From Planctomycetota bacterium (GTDB lineage: Bacteria > Planctomycetota > Phycisphaerae > Phycisphaerales > Zrk34), in assembly GCA_016125255.1 (NCBI GenBank), contig WGMD01000003.1:124001-188000 (forward strand): a stretch of 64,000 nucleotides of DNA, given 5' to 3'. A program made the position numbers and the translations under genes. Of this stretch, positions 30,824-39,139 are shown piece after piece; within the stretch, counting starts at the first letter, position 1, and every line of letters starts with the position of its first letter. The notes beneath the pieces are model-generated. The model searched no databases, was not told where the DNA came from, and saw nothing but the letters and a program-made list of their open reading frames with translations.

Positions 30824-31260
30824 CTTCGCTTCCCCGTTTAGCGACGCCGCTCGCGGCGGGCTTCCGCTTCCCGCCACCTGCGCCGATTCCCCGCGCGCAT
30901 CGTCCCGTCCGCACGCACTCCCGCCCCGCCCCTCCCTCGCCCGCGCGCTCAAATCGCCCCGCGAACCCACCTTAGCGCCAAATACACCGCGCACCGCCGC
31001 GCCCGCTGCGCGCCGCGCGCGCATCGACTTGGCGCGCCCTGCGCGCCCCGTGCGCAGCTTTTCAAGACTTACATCAACCCCGCGCCGCGCCCGTGCGCCA
31101 TTTGCCCCGCCCGTGCGCCATGCGTGCCTTCCCCATGCGCCCGACCTCTGCCATCTCCCAACACGCCCCCCCCAAAAAAACATGCACGAACTTATCTGCC
31201 GCACCCTCGTCCCGATCGCCGTTATACTCACAACCGCTTTCCCCCCTCCGAGTACAAAAC
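30824..31260. other. intergenic region with repeats, 437 bp
   Basis: No gene was recognised. 30836-30865 is a copy of the GCGACGCCGCTCGCGGCG palindromic repeat. 30980-31060 is very rich in GCGC. 31131-31190 is a copy of a dispersed repeat also found, inverted, at 49711-49777. A TATACT box at 31223-31228 lies 32 bp before the VOC gene and could be its -10. Confidence 0.6.
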
Positions 31261-31740
31261 ATGAAACCCAAAAACACACTCTGCCTCTGGTACGACCGCG
31301 ACGCCGAGGAAGCCGCCCGCTTCTACGCCGCCGTCTTCCCCGACTCCTCCGTCACCGCCGTCCACCGCGCCCCCGGCGACTACCCCTCCGGCAAAAAAGG
31401 CGACGTCCTCACCGTCGAGTTCACCGTCCTGGGCCTCCCCTGCCTCGGCCTCAACGGCGGGCCCGCCTTCCAACACTCCGAGGCCTTCTCCTTCCAGATC
31501 GCCACCGACGATCAGGCCGAAACCGACCGCTACTGGAACGCCCTCATCCAAAACGGGGGACAGGAAAGCGCCTGCGGCTGGTGCAAAGACAAATGGGGCC
31601 TCTCCTGGCAAATCACCCCCCGCGCCCTCACCGACGCCATCACCGACCCCGACCCCGCGGCCGCCCAGCGCGCCTTTGAAGCCATGATGACCATGCAAAA
31701 AATCGACATCGCCGCCATCGAAGCCGCAAGACGCGGGTGA
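31261..31740 (+). CDS. VOC-family protein (PhnB / 3-demethylubiquinone methyltransferase-like)
   Basis: 159 residues of the glyoxalase-fold (VOC) group annotated as PhnB or 3-demethylubiquinone-9 3-methyltransferase domain. NTLCLWYDRDAEEAARFYAA begins the fold, LGLPCLGLNGGPAFQHSEAF lies in the middle and the ending is CGWCKDKWGLSWQITPRALT. Such proteins are usually cytosolic and their substrates are unknown. The ATG at 31260 region was chosen because MKPKNTLCLW matches the family's N-terminus. Stands alone between repeat regions. Confidence 0.82.
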   Translation: MKPKNTLCLWYDRDAEEAARFYAAVFPDSSVTAVHRAPGDYPSGKKGDVLTVEFTVLGLPCLGLNGGPAFQHSEAFSFQIATDDQAETDRYWNALIQNGGQESACGWCKDKWGLSWQITPRALTDAITDPDPAAAQRAFEAMMTMQKIDIAAIEAARRG

Positions 31741-31766
31741 GCATTTCGCCGCCCCGGAGGGGCGAC

Positions 31767-31930
31767 GGAATGTAGCCACGGGTGAAGCGACCGCCGACGC
31801 AAGCCGGCGAAGCGGAACCCGTGGTCGGCGTCCGTATCGTCCCGCCGCCCCGTCGGGGCGGAGGAAGTTTCGGGGGTTGGGGACATCGCGGTCCACGGGT
31901 GGCGCTGCGCTTCACCCGTGGCTACATTCC
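31767..31930. repeat. planctomycete-type inverted repeat (AGCCACGGGTGAAGCG family)
   Basis: Positions 31767-31789 and 31908-31930 are perfect 23-bp inverted copies containing GTAGCCACGGGTGAAGCG. A short GC palindrome (GCCCCGGAGGGGC) borders the left arm. Between the arms CCGTCGGGGCGG-type palindromes occur. No coding sequence. Confidence 0.7.
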
Positions 31931-32022
31931 GCCGCCGGTTGCAGCTTGCTTCCGCGCGGATATCCTTTACATATCCGGAATCAGTAAAAATGAACGGGCA
32001 AATCGCTTTGAAAGGTTGCTCA

Positions 32023-32865
32023 ATGCGCCACACAGCACTCGCAATCGCATTTTTTGCGGCCGTTTCCATTGTTCTTGCGGCTGACGTGACAGATCGATTG
32101 TTGGAAACCGCCAAGCAGGGATACGACGTGGTGGTCGCCAAGGCCGATGCCGAATTGCAAAAAGCCGAGCAACGATGCGCCCAGACAAAAGCCGATGCAA
32201 AAGGCCGACTGGTCAAAGCGTACGAAGACGCCATCAAGCGGGCGACCCAGCGCGGCGACCTTGAATCCGCCAACAAACTCCTCGAAGAAAAAAAGGCGCT
32301 CGAAGGAGGAGCCGATACGCCCGCGCCGACGGAACCCGATGCCGCCGCCGTGCCGAAGGTGACGTGGGTTCCGTTGGGTGACGACGGCATTCCCCCCGCG
32401 CTGGTCATCAAGGACGTCGGCGCCGGCGCGATCGAATCCGAGTATGTGGACTTTCTCTCGAAGCCGGACCTTTCCGCAAAAATCCATGAACATCCCGTCA
32501 AGGTCATCAAGGCGGATAATGAAGGCGTTTTCAAAGGCCCCGGCCCCAAGAACATTGAAACGAACTACTACGCCATCTATCTCCACACCGATGCGGCGCA
32601 GCGCGCCGCGCTGGCATTGCGCACCTCAGAGCACGGCGCTATCCGAGTGTATGTTGACGGTCGCCAGATCTTCGACCATGGCGCGGATACCAAGAACAAA
32701 TTCGAAACCAAGCTGCCCCTGAACCTCTCGCGCGGCGACCACGTCATCGTGATCCGTCATAACAACGGATGGGCTGCCAACTGGATCAGCATCCAAATCG
32801 AAGGCAATCGAATTCTGACCGCGGATTTCTCCGGCGATCAAAAGTCAAACGATGCCGGGAAATAG
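32023..32865 (+). CDS. secreted protein with coiled coil and beta-sandwich domain, function unknown
   Basis: 280 residues. A signal peptide (MRHTALAIAFFAAVSIVLA) precedes a charged helical segment of about 80 residues (KADAELQKAEQRCAQTKADA, ESANKLLEEKKALEGG), likely a coiled coil. The C-terminal half is beta-rich with a segment resembling carbohydrate-binding or PA14-like folds (IRVYVDGRQIFDHGADTK, GDHVIVIRHNNGWAANWISI). I chose the ATG at 32023 because GAAAGG lies 7 bp upstream and the signal peptide then begins at Met1. A GGATAT/ATATCC inverted pair (31958-31976) precedes it. Not recognised as a named family; the next gene has a very similar signal-peptide start (MRH) and may be a partner. 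Confidence 0.65.
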   Translation: MRHTALAIAFFAAVSIVLAADVTDRLLETAKQGYDVVVAKADAELQKAEQRCAQTKADAKGRLVKAYEDAIKRATQRGDLESANKLLEEKKALEGGADTPAPTEPDAAAVPKVTWVPLGDDGIPPALVIKDVGAGAIESEYVDFLSKPDLSAKIHEHPVKVIKADNEGVFKGPGPKNIETNYYAIYLHTDAAQRAALALRTSEHGAIRVYVDGRQIFDHGADTKNKFETKLPLNLSRGDHVIVIRHNNGWAANWISIQIEGNRILTADFSGDQKSNDAGK

Positions 32866-32901
32866 TCGGGTGCCGCGCATTCATTTTTCGGAGGGTATCC
32901 G

Positions 32902-33282
32902 ATGCGACACGCATCAATCGTCGCGCTTCTGTCGAGTTTCCTTTTGGTCGCCGCCGCTTCCGGTTTTGCATTGGCGGACGAAATCAACAGCGAGGAGGCT
33001 CAAAGGTTGCAGCAGCAATTGGACAATGGTGACATCGGTTGGATGCCCTATGTGTATTTCGGCATTATTCTGATTCTGGTCGTCTTGATCATCGCCGGAT
33101 TGGCCGGCCAGATTCGAGCCCAGCGCCGCGCGACCCGAGCCGTCGATACTGCCAATGCGACTTCCACCATGTACCAGGAGCACCTGCGCCGCTCGCTTGA
33201 AATATCCGAACGTAATCTCGCCCTGTTCGAACAGCAGGTCGAACTCCTGCGCCAAATCGCCGCGGAAGTGCAGAAAAAGTGA
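32902..33282 (+). CDS. small membrane protein with signal peptide, one helix and coiled coil
   Basis: 126 residues. A signal peptide (cleavage near FALAD) is followed by a short extracytoplasmic segment (EINSEEAQRLQQQLDNGDIG), a membrane helix at about 49-70 (MPYVYFGIILILVVLIIAGL) and a cytoplasmic coiled coil rich in Arg, Glu and Gln (YQEHLRRSLEISERNLALFE). GGAGGG lies 8 bp before the ATG. With its two hydrophobic segments it is probably a type I membrane protein. Function unknown; it follows the secreted coiled-coil protein by 36 bp and is probably co-transcribed. Confidence 0.7.
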   Translation: MRHASIVALLSSFLLVAAASGFALADEINSEEAQRLQQQLDNGDIGWMPYVYFGIILILVVLIIAGLAGQIRAQRRATRAVDTANATSTMYQEHLRRSLEISERNLALFEQQVELLRQIAAEVQKK

Positions 33283-33309
33283 CAACCGCGACCCGTCACC
33301 GTCGGGCAC

Positions 33310-33345
33310 GATTCATCCTGTCTTCCGAAGGCGGCAGGATGAATC
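33310..33345. repeat. inverted repeat after the membrane-protein gene
   Basis: GATTCATCCTG (33310-33320) and CAGGATGAATC (33335-33345) are perfect 11-bp arms. A related half (AATCCTGCCC) follows. It could be a weak terminator; no T-run. Confidence 0.65.
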
Positions 33346-33393
33346 CTGCCCTACACAACTACAAAACTGAAATCGAACCTACAATTCCTCCGC

Positions 33394-34050
33394 ATGGCTG
33401 AATTGCCTGTCATCTTCTTCCCCGGCCTGAGCGGGGATCCGCGCGTGTTTGAGCCGCAGACCGAGGCCATCCCCCACTTGTCCATCGCTCAATGGCCCAA
33501 ACCGAACGTCACCGAAGGATTGTCGGCATATGCCGCTCGCGTGGCGAGGCGTGTCGATCCCGGTCGGCCCTGCATCATCGGGGGCGTGTCGTTCGGCGGC
33601 ATCGTTGCGCTCGAAGTCGCCCATCACCTTGATGCTCGGGCCTGCATACTGATCGCTTCCACACGTGACGCGCGCGGCCTGCCGAACAGCTTGCGCCTGC
33701 TGCGGCCATTGGCGAGCGTGACCGCCGAGCCGGTGCTTCGAATCGCCACGCCACTTTGCGTCACGTCCGCCGCAGTTTCCGCACCGCGCGTTTACCAGCG
33801 ACTGGCGCGGTCACCCGATGATGACCGTGTGTTCAGACTTTGGGCCTTACGTGCCTTGTTGAAGTGGCGCTCGCCATGTGACGCGCGCCTCCCGATCTTT
33901 CAATTGCACGGCGAACGCGACCGTACCTTCCCCGCGTCACGATCACAGGCCGATGTGATCCTCCCCCACGCCGGCCACATGCTCACATTGACGCACGCCG
34001 ACGCTGTTAATGAGTTCATCAGGCGCGCGATAAGGAGTGCCGCAGCGTGA
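33394..34050 (+). CDS. alpha/beta-fold hydrolase
   Basis: 218 residues. PVIFFPGLSGDPRVF is the oxyanion side, GGVSFGGIVAL the nucleophile elbow (Ser near 96), ERD in LHGERDRTFP the likely acid and HAGHML the catalytic His. Size and pattern fit small cytosolic esterases or thioesterases; no signal peptide is seen. Substrate unknown. Stands alone, followed by a perfect 20-bp inverted repeat. Confidence 0.78.
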   Translation: MAELPVIFFPGLSGDPRVFEPQTEAIPHLSIAQWPKPNVTEGLSAYAARVARRVDPGRPCIIGGVSFGGIVALEVAHHLDARACILIASTRDARGLPNSLRLLRPLASVTAEPVLRIATPLCVTSAAVSAPRVYQRLARSPDDDRVFRLWALRALLKWRSPCDARLPIFQLHGERDRTFPASRSQADVILPHAGHMLTLTHADAVNEFIRRAIRSAAA

Positions 34051-34070
34051 TAAACATATGCAACGCCTTT

Positions 34071-34137
34071 GGGCGGGTCATTGACCCGCGCCGTCGCTTC
34101 ACAAAACACCGAGAAAACGCGGGTCAATGACCCGCCC
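34071..34137. repeat. perfect 20-bp inverted repeat
   Basis: GGGCGGGTCATTGACCCGCG at 34071-34090 and its reverse complement at 34118-34137 enclose a 27-bp loop. Each arm also has an internal palindrome (GGGTCATTGACCC). It lies between the hydrolase and the zinc-ribbon gene. Confidence 0.8.
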
Positions 34138-34163
34138 TACGAAACTGGCTTAAGGAGTCGCCC

Positions 34164-34739
34164 ATGGCGGGATGCCAGAGATTTGTGTGCACGCGATGCG
34201 GCCGGGCGATCGAGGCGTGGTCGGATGGGAATCCGTACTACATCGACGATAAGGGCGCCAAGCAGTATGCATACCATCCGGATCACGAGCGGCTAGCGCG
34301 ATGCATTGGCAATGACAGTCCGCACCTGTGTCTGAATTGCGGCGAGGCATGCAAGGTCGATTCGCGTGCGCCGATTGATGCCTGTCCGTCGTGCGGGGCG
34401 CGAGCACTCGTCGACACGTACAATTTGCAGGACTGCCCATGCCCATATTGCAAGGACGGCCGGTTCGACAGGGACCGGAATTTTTGTGTATATCGTAACG
34501 CGGAGCGCCGCACGGTAGATGCGTTCATCCCTCACTCTCGTCCGGTCGGGTGCCACGGCTTGGCTCGGCAAGCCGTGCGGGTGCCGGCAAGCGTGATTCT
34601 CGTGTCGATTGCACGGCTTGGGCGAAGCGCCCGAACCGTGGCGCCCGCGGGGACTCAATCACTGATCGCGCCGTTACGGAGCATGCCATACTCAGGGGCC
34701 GCCCTCACCCCGGCCCTCTCCCGGCGGGAGAGGGGGTAG
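34164..34739 (+). CDS. zinc-ribbon protein whose C-terminal tail runs into repeats
   Basis: 191 residues in the open frame. Residues 1-112 carry paired Cys knuckles (CTRC, CLNC, CPSC, CPYC), typical of small zinc-ribbon proteins of unknown role. From about residue 115 the sequence is encoded by hairpins (CACGGCTTG...CAAGCCGTG at 34554-34577, a second one at about 34611-34643) and ends on the CCCTCACCC repeat as ALTPALSRRERG. This is what an ancestral stop lost next to intergenic repeats would give, so the genuine protein may be about 115 residues. Zinc binding and possible DNA or protein contact are inferred from the knuckles. Confidence 0.6.
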   Translation: MAGCQRFVCTRCGRAIEAWSDGNPYYIDDKGAKQYAYHPDHERLARCIGNDSPHLCLNCGEACKVDSRAPIDACPSCGARALVDTYNLQDCPCPYCKDGRFDRDRNFCVYRNAERRTVDAFIPHSRPVGCHGLARQAVRVPASVILVSIARLGRSARTVAPAGTQSLIAPLRSMPYSGAALTPALSRRERG

Positions 34740-34740
34740 G
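34682..34740. repeat. half copy of the CCCTCACCC/CCCTCTCCC repeat
   Basis: Contains CCATACTCAGGGGCCGCCC followed by CTCACCC, CCCTCTCCC and GGGAGAGGGGG. It matches the right half of the 128-bp elements at 47019 and 49578. Confidence 0.75.
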
Positions 34741-34758
34741 AGACTTCCATTTCGTCAC

Positions 34759-34787
34759 TTGCCTGTCCCCGTCCCCCCTGCTACCAT
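34759..34787 (+). promoter_or_regulatory. sigma-70-type promoter for rplU
   Basis: TTGCCT, 17 bp, TACCAT; 26 bp before the rplU ATG. Confidence 0.55.
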
Positions 34788-34813
34788 ACGCGACTCGAAA
34801 GCGGAGCTTCATC

Positions 34814-35128
34814 ATGTACGCAGTCATCGAAGACAGTGGCAGCCAGATCAAGGTCGGCAAGGGCGACATCATCCGTGTCGACCTGCGGGACCTTGCCGAA
34901 GATCAGACCGAACTGAGCTTTGACCGGGTGCTGGTCGTCGGCGGCGGCGACGCCCCGCGGATCGGCGCTCCCTACGTCAGCGGCGCGACGGTCAAGGCGG
35001 AGGTTCTCACCGAAGTCCGCGGCGACAAGATCACGATCATCAAGTTCCGCCGCCGCAAGAACTATCGCCGCAAGAACGGGCACCGCCAGCGCTTCCTGCG
35101 CGTCCGCGTCACCGACATCGCCGGCTGA
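34814..35128 (+). CDS. rplU: 50S ribosomal protein L21
   Basis: 104 residues. MYAVIEDSGSQIKVGKGDII opens with the family pattern (YAVIxxGGKQxxV, here with a Ser at the second Gly). VKAEVLTEVRGDKITIIKFR and RRRKNYRRKNGHRQRF are the rRNA-binding C-terminal part. rpmA (L27), normally its direct neighbour, is not downstream; a terminator follows instead. Confidence 0.93.
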   Translation: MYAVIEDSGSQIKVGKGDIIRVDLRDLAEDQTELSFDRVLVVGGGDAPRIGAPYVSGATVKAEVLTEVRGDKITIIKFRRRKNYRRKNGHRQRFLRVRVTDIAG

Positions 35129-35153
35129 TCCGAACGACTCATCGAACTCTTGC

Positions 35154-35191
35154 GGGCGCTGCTTGAAGACACGAGCGGCGCCCGTTTTTTT
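35154..35191 (+). terminator. rho-independent terminator after rplU
   Basis: GGGCGCTGCT pairs with AGCGGCGCCC (one bulge) and is followed by GTTTTTTTA. Confidence 0.85.
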
Positions 35192-35211
35192 ATGTGGCGA
35201 TATGGTGATTT

Positions 35212-35328
35212 GGTGAAGTGGTGATGTGAAAGACGATCCGGGGCTTCGGCGGACCTCAGCCCGCGGCTTTGGGTTTTTTACATCACCACTTCACCACTTC
35301 GCCACTTCACCACTTCACCACTTCGAGG
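35212..35328. repeat. CACTTCACCA tandem repeats with inverted arm
   Basis: 35212-35227 (GGTGAAGTGGTGATGT) is the exact inverse of 35280-35295. The right side continues as CACTTCGCCA/CACTTCACCA units up to 35328. A stem-loop precedes the transporter gene. Confidence 0.7.
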
Positions 35329-35336
35329 CTTCCGCC

Positions 35337-36494
35337 ATGTGGCGCGGCGTTTCACTTCGCAAGCTGGCTCTGCTGCTCATCGGGCCGTTGATCGTCGAGG
35401 CGGTGTCGACGCTCATTCCGATGTGGATGCTGATGCAGACGGTGGCGACGGGGTACGAGCCGCGGGCGCAGATGCTCATCGCATCGCTGGGCGCGGCGGG
35501 GTATGCGACGAGTGCGTTCATCGCCGGCAAGTGGGTCACGCCGGCGACGGCCCCGCGGTTGATGCTGGCGTCGATTGTCTTGGCGGTGTGCAGCGGGCTG
35601 CTGGCGTTCGCGTTTCCGATGTATGGGGCGTTCCTGGTGATCGCGCCGATGATGGGCGCGTGCATCGGGCACTATTACGTGCCGTTTCAGATCAACATGG
35701 CGCACGTCAAGCCGTTCCATACGCTGGCGTGGTCGGTGGCGCTGTACAACATGGCCTGGGGCAGCGGCGCGTCGCTCGGGCCGTTCATGGGCACATGGTT
35801 CCGCGAGCAGCCGGTGCTGCTTTTGGGTTCGATCGCGGCGGGGTTGATGCTGGTGCACACGCTCTTGTGCATCCTGGAGCGTGCCGCCCCGGCGCCGATC
35901 GCCCCAATGCATCCGACGCCGGCGTTCACCTCGACGGCCCGGCAGCGGCTCAACGCCTGGCTGTGCTTTTTCGCGGTGAACATTTCGATTCGCGGTCTGT
36001 ACAGCACGCTCTGGCCCTACCTCGCCAAGTCGCACGGGTGGAGCGATCAGCGGACGGCGATCGGGCTATTGGCCATGTGGGCGCCGGTGCCGCTGGCGGC
36101 GCCGCTGTGGGCGAAGCTGCGTCATCGGCTGCATGAACCGTGGATCATGCTCGCGAGCATGATGCTGGGCGTGAGCGGCTTCGTCGCCCTGCCGCTCGTC
36201 GATACGTTCGGGTGGGCGATCGCGTGCCTGGTGCTTGTCGGCGTCGCTGAAAGCTGCACGGTGTTTCACATGGTGTTCTACGCCAACGCCGACGCGTCGA
36301 CGCAGATTCGCAGCGTGGGGATTTCCGAAACGCTGGCCGGCTGCTGCTTCGTGCTGGGGCCGACGACGGCGGGACTTTTGGCATGGGACGCAACGGTGTC
36401 GTGGCGCCCGTATGCGTTTTGCGTGACGCTGCTTTGCGTGATGATGCTCACGGTCGCGCTGCGGCGAATCAAGCTGGGGCCCAATCGCGGGTAG
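35337..36494 (+). CDS. MFS-type membrane transporter
   Basis: 385 residues, shorter than the common 400-450. About 11 or 12 hydrophobic helices are seen, e.g. LALLLIGPLIVEAVSTLIPM, LMLASIVLAVCSGLLAFAFP, IMLASMMLGVSGFVALPLV and AYCFVTLLCVMMLTVAL-like at the end. The loop motif RQRLNAW between helices 6 and 7 and the GHYYVPF/ALYNMAWGSGAS helices fit the major facilitator superfamily. Substrate unknown. The ATG at 35337 begins the first helix; upstream is repeat DNA. Confidence 0.78.
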   Translation: MWRGVSLRKLALLLIGPLIVEAVSTLIPMWMLMQTVATGYEPRAQMLIASLGAAGYATSAFIAGKWVTPATAPRLMLASIVLAVCSGLLAFAFPMYGAFLVIAPMMGACIGHYYVPFQINMAHVKPFHTLAWSVALYNMAWGSGASLGPFMGTWFREQPVLLLGSIAAGLMLVHTLLCILERAAPAPIAPMHPTPAFTSTARQRLNAWLCFFAVNISIRGLYSTLWPYLAKSHGWSDQRTAIGLLAMWAPVPLAAPLWAKLRHRLHEPWIMLASMMLGVSGFVALPLVDTFGWAIACLVLVGVAESCTVFHMVFYANADASTQIRSVGISETLAGCCFVLGPTTAGLLAWDATVSWRPYAFCVTLLCVMMLTVALRRIKLGPNRG

Positions 36495-36503
36495 CAAGCC
36501 CGT

Positions 36504-36532
36504 AAAAAAAGCACGGCCGAGGGCGGCCGTGC
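36504..36532. terminator. convergent terminator between MFS gene and transaldolase
   Basis: GCACGGCCG and CGGCCGTGC form a stem. A-run GTAAAAAAA on the left becomes TTTTTTT for the minus strand, so it should end the transaldolase transcript. Confidence 0.8.
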
Positions 36533-36569
36533 CATGGTGAACATATCCATTGCCTTGAAGTTCCGGGGG

Positions 36570-37625
36570 TCAGGTCGCCGCCAGCGCCTGGCGCTTCTCG
36601 GCGATGAGCTTCAAAAGCGCCTTGTGCGGATCGGCGAACTTGGCGGTGCCTTCGTCCATGAGCACCTGTTCCATCTTCGCCACGTCGACCTTCTGGGCGA
36701 TCTCCTTCACGATCGCGTCGGCCGGCATCTTGTCGACCTGCTTCGTGTAGCTCTTGCCGAGCTTTTCGACGGCGTCGTTCGTGGCGGGCGGGTTCGTCTG
36801 AATGTCCGAACCGGCGAGCGCGGCGACGTACTTGTCGGCCGGATCCTCGGGCTTCTTCGTGCCGGTCGAGGCGAAGATGATCTCCTGCTGGAGGGGCAGC
36901 TTCTTATCCGCCCAGAACTGCTGGTTCAGGTGCCAGAGCTGCTTGACATTGACGATGCCGACGAGGCCCTGCGCATCCTTGGAGAGCGAAGGCACATGCT
37001 TTTCCGTGTACACGTCGACGCGGGAGACGAAGATGGAGTACACGCTCTTGAACTTGGCCGTGCCGTCCTTGCGGCGCTGCGCCCCGGCCCAGACCTTCTC
37101 GCGGGCGATCTTGTACTGACGCTCCGAGAAGATCAGCGTGACGTTGAGCGTGATCCCCGCGGCGGCGAGTTCGCCGATGGCATCGAGCCCGGCGGCGGTG
37201 GCGGGGACCTTGATCATGCGGTTCGTGTGACCGGCGGCCCACTTCTTGCCCAGCTCGATGTACCGCTTGACGCGCTCATCGTGCGAAGGCCCAAGCTGGC
37301 GGTCTTCGAGCAGCGGGTCGAGCTCGAAGCTCACGTACCCGTCATTGCCGTTCGTTTCCTTGTTGACCCCGGCGAAGACGTCCTGCGCCTGCTTGACGAG
37401 TTTGTCGGTCATCGCCCACGCGACCGCTTCGTCGTCGAGTCCCTTGTCGAAGAACTCGCTCATCTGCGAATCGAATCGCCCGGTCTTGAGGATGTCCGAG
37501 ACGATGATGGGGTTGGACGTCGCGCCGGTCGCGCCCAGGGCGCGGTTCCGCGTGACGAGCTGCGGGTCGATGGAGTCGAGCCAGAGTTTGGTGCCGCTGG
37601 CGATGAGCGATTTGAGGCCGGTCAT
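36570..37625 (-). CDS. tal: transaldolase-family protein
   Basis: 351 residues. [19 protein letters not shown] opens the fold, [12 protein letters not shown] supplies the Schiff-base Lys139, and [15 protein letters not shown] and [13 protein letters not shown] follow. The transferase moves a dihydroxyacetone unit between sugar phosphates in the pentose phosphate pathway, or the fold may serve in a fused or specialised role. Length fits the longer transaldolases found in actinobacteria and planctomycetes. AAAGGA precedes the ATG. Confidence 0.9.
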   Translation of the reverse strand: MTGLKSLIASGTKLWLDSIDPQLVTRNRALGATGATSNPIIVSDILKTGRFDSQMSEFFDKGLDDEAVAWAMTDKLVKQAQDVFAGVNKETNGNDGYVSFELDPLLEDRQLGPSHDERVKRYIELGKKWAAGHTNRMIKVPATAAGLDAIGELAAAGITLNVTLIFSERQYKIAREKVWAGAQRRKDGTAKFKSVYSIFVSRVDVYTEKHVPSLSKDAQGLVGIVNVKQLWHLNQQFWADKKLPLQQEIIFASTGTKKPEDPADKYVAALAGSDIQTNPPATNDAVEKLGKSYTKQVDKMPADAIVKEIAQKVDVAKMEQVLMDEGTAKFADPHKALLKLIAEKRQALAAT

Positions 37626-37703
37626 GGAGGCGTCCTTTCGCGTGAATTTCCCGTGAACGTGCGTAACAACCTTGATTGATGATATCGGCCCGACGCCCCG
37701 CCG

Positions 37704-38963
37704 TCATCCACGCCCGGCGATCAATATGATCAATAACACGATATTCACCAGGCCCGATAGCACGGCGATCCAGAAAAGCGGCTGTTCCAGGAGCGGAATC
37801 GCCCCGCTTTCGACCGCCCCGCCGGCGTCGGCATCGCCTTCGCCCGACGCATCTTCGATCCCCGCCAGGTACGAAATGTCGATGGTTTTGCGCGCTTGCA
37901 GCGGCGGGCGACCCTCCGCGACGGCGCGCAGATCGTCGAGCAGATGACCCGTCGAGGCGTAGCGCTTCTTGCGATCCTTGGCCATCATCACTTCGATGAT
38001 CTCGCTCACGCCCGCCGACAACTCCGGGTTGATGTGATCCGGCGGCTTGGGCGCTTCCTTCAGATGTTTGCGCATCACCTCCGACGGCGTCTTGCCGGAA
38101 AAGGGGACGCGGCCGGTGAGCATGTGATAGAACGTCGCGCCGAGTCCGTAGATGTCGCAGCGGAAGTCGATGTCCACGTCGCCGCGGATCTGTTCGGGGC
38201 TGATGTAGTACGGCGTGCCGAAGGCCTTGCCCGCCTCGGCCTCCGCCGCCTCGCGATCGCTCACTTCGCGCGCCAAGCCCATGTCCGCCAGCTTCGCCAC
38301 GCCGTCTTTGGCGAGCATGATGTTCTTGGTCTTCACATCGCGATGGATGAACCCCTTGGTGTGCGCGTGGTTGAGGGCTTCGGCGACCTGGATGATCACG
38401 CGCAGTCCCTCGGCCTCGTCGTAGCGGCCGATCTTCTCCATCTGTTCGCTGACGGTCCGGCCCTCGACGTACTCCATCACGAAGTAGTGTCGCTCGCCGG
38501 CCTGACCGACGTCGATGGCCTGCACGATGTTGGGGTGATTGAGCTTCGCCGCGGCGCGGCCCTCGGCGTAAAACCGCTCGACGAACGCCGGGTCATGATG
38601 CGCCCGGCGCGGCAGCACCTTGATCGCCACCGTCCGATCGAGACTCAATTGCTTAGCTTTATAAACCTTCGCCATCGCGCCTTCGCCGAGTTTTTCGAGA
38701 ATGTGGTACCCGGGAATCTGATGATCCGTGCTCGACTTTTTCGAGTCGGCGGAGGCGGCGGCGGAGCGGACGCGGTCGAGCTGGCGCTGCGTGACGATGC
38801 CCTGATGCACGAGGAGTTCGACGAGCTTTTCGACGCGGGCTTCGTCGCCCAGGTCGCGCCATTTCTCGAGGCATGCGCGCACTTCGTCCTTCGTGGCCAG
38901 GCCCTGATCAATCACGGCCCGGCCGATGGCCGATGCTTCGTTGGCGGCGTCCTCGCGAACCAT
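37704..38963 (-). CDS. transmembrane Ser/Thr protein kinase
   Basis: 419 residues. An N-terminal helical segment of 70 residues is followed by the kinase (about 86-350): GEGAMAKVY loop, VAIK with Lys115, HRDVKTKN catalytic loop (Asp209, Asn214), ADMGLA (DMG in place of DFG, Asp227) and GTPYYISPEQ activation segment. A single membrane helix (about 395-415) follows, with only a few residues after it. Such kinases are abundant in planctomycetes and phosphorylate unknown targets. The N-terminal domain is cytoplasmic by this topology. Start chosen at 38963 to avoid a poorly supported longer N-terminus. Confidence 0.87.
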   Translation of the reverse strand: MVREDAANEASAIGRAVIDQGLATKDEVRACLEKWRDLGDEARVEKLVELLVHQGIVTQRQLDRVRSAAASADSKKSSTDHQIPGYHILEKLGEGAMAKVYKAKQLSLDRTVAIKVLPRRAHHDPAFVERFYAEGRAAAKLNHPNIVQAIDVGQAGERHYFVMEYVEGRTVSEQMEKIGRYDEAEGLRVIIQVAEALNHAHTKGFIHRDVKTKNIMLAKDGVAKLADMGLAREVSDREAAEAEAGKAFGTPYYISPEQIRGDVDIDFRCDIYGLGATFYHMLTGRVPFSGKTPSEVMRKHLKEAPKPPDHINPELSAGVSEIIEVMMAKDRKKRYASTGHLLDDLRAVAEGRPPLQARKTIDISYLAGIEDASGEGDADAGGAVESGAIPLLEQPLFWIAVLSGLVNIVLLIILIAGRG

Positions 38964-39077
38964 GAATTTCCGGCAATGAGCAAAAAAATTGAACCACGAT
39001 GAACCACGCCCGGAAGAAGTTCGTAACACGGTAAGCGCCGCCGACGGGGCTGTCAATCATGAAGTTGGGACGGCGAC

Positions 39078-39106
39078 TTGACACACCTTCACACGCAAAC
39101 AATATT
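39078..39106 (+). promoter_or_regulatory. sigma-70-type promoter for the Gld-like exporter operon
   Basis: TTGACA, 17 bp, AATATT, ending 33 bp before the ATP-binding gene ATG. Confidence 0.5.
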
Positions 39107-39139
39107 GATCGGCTCCACCCGACTCCGTTGAGGTTCTTC

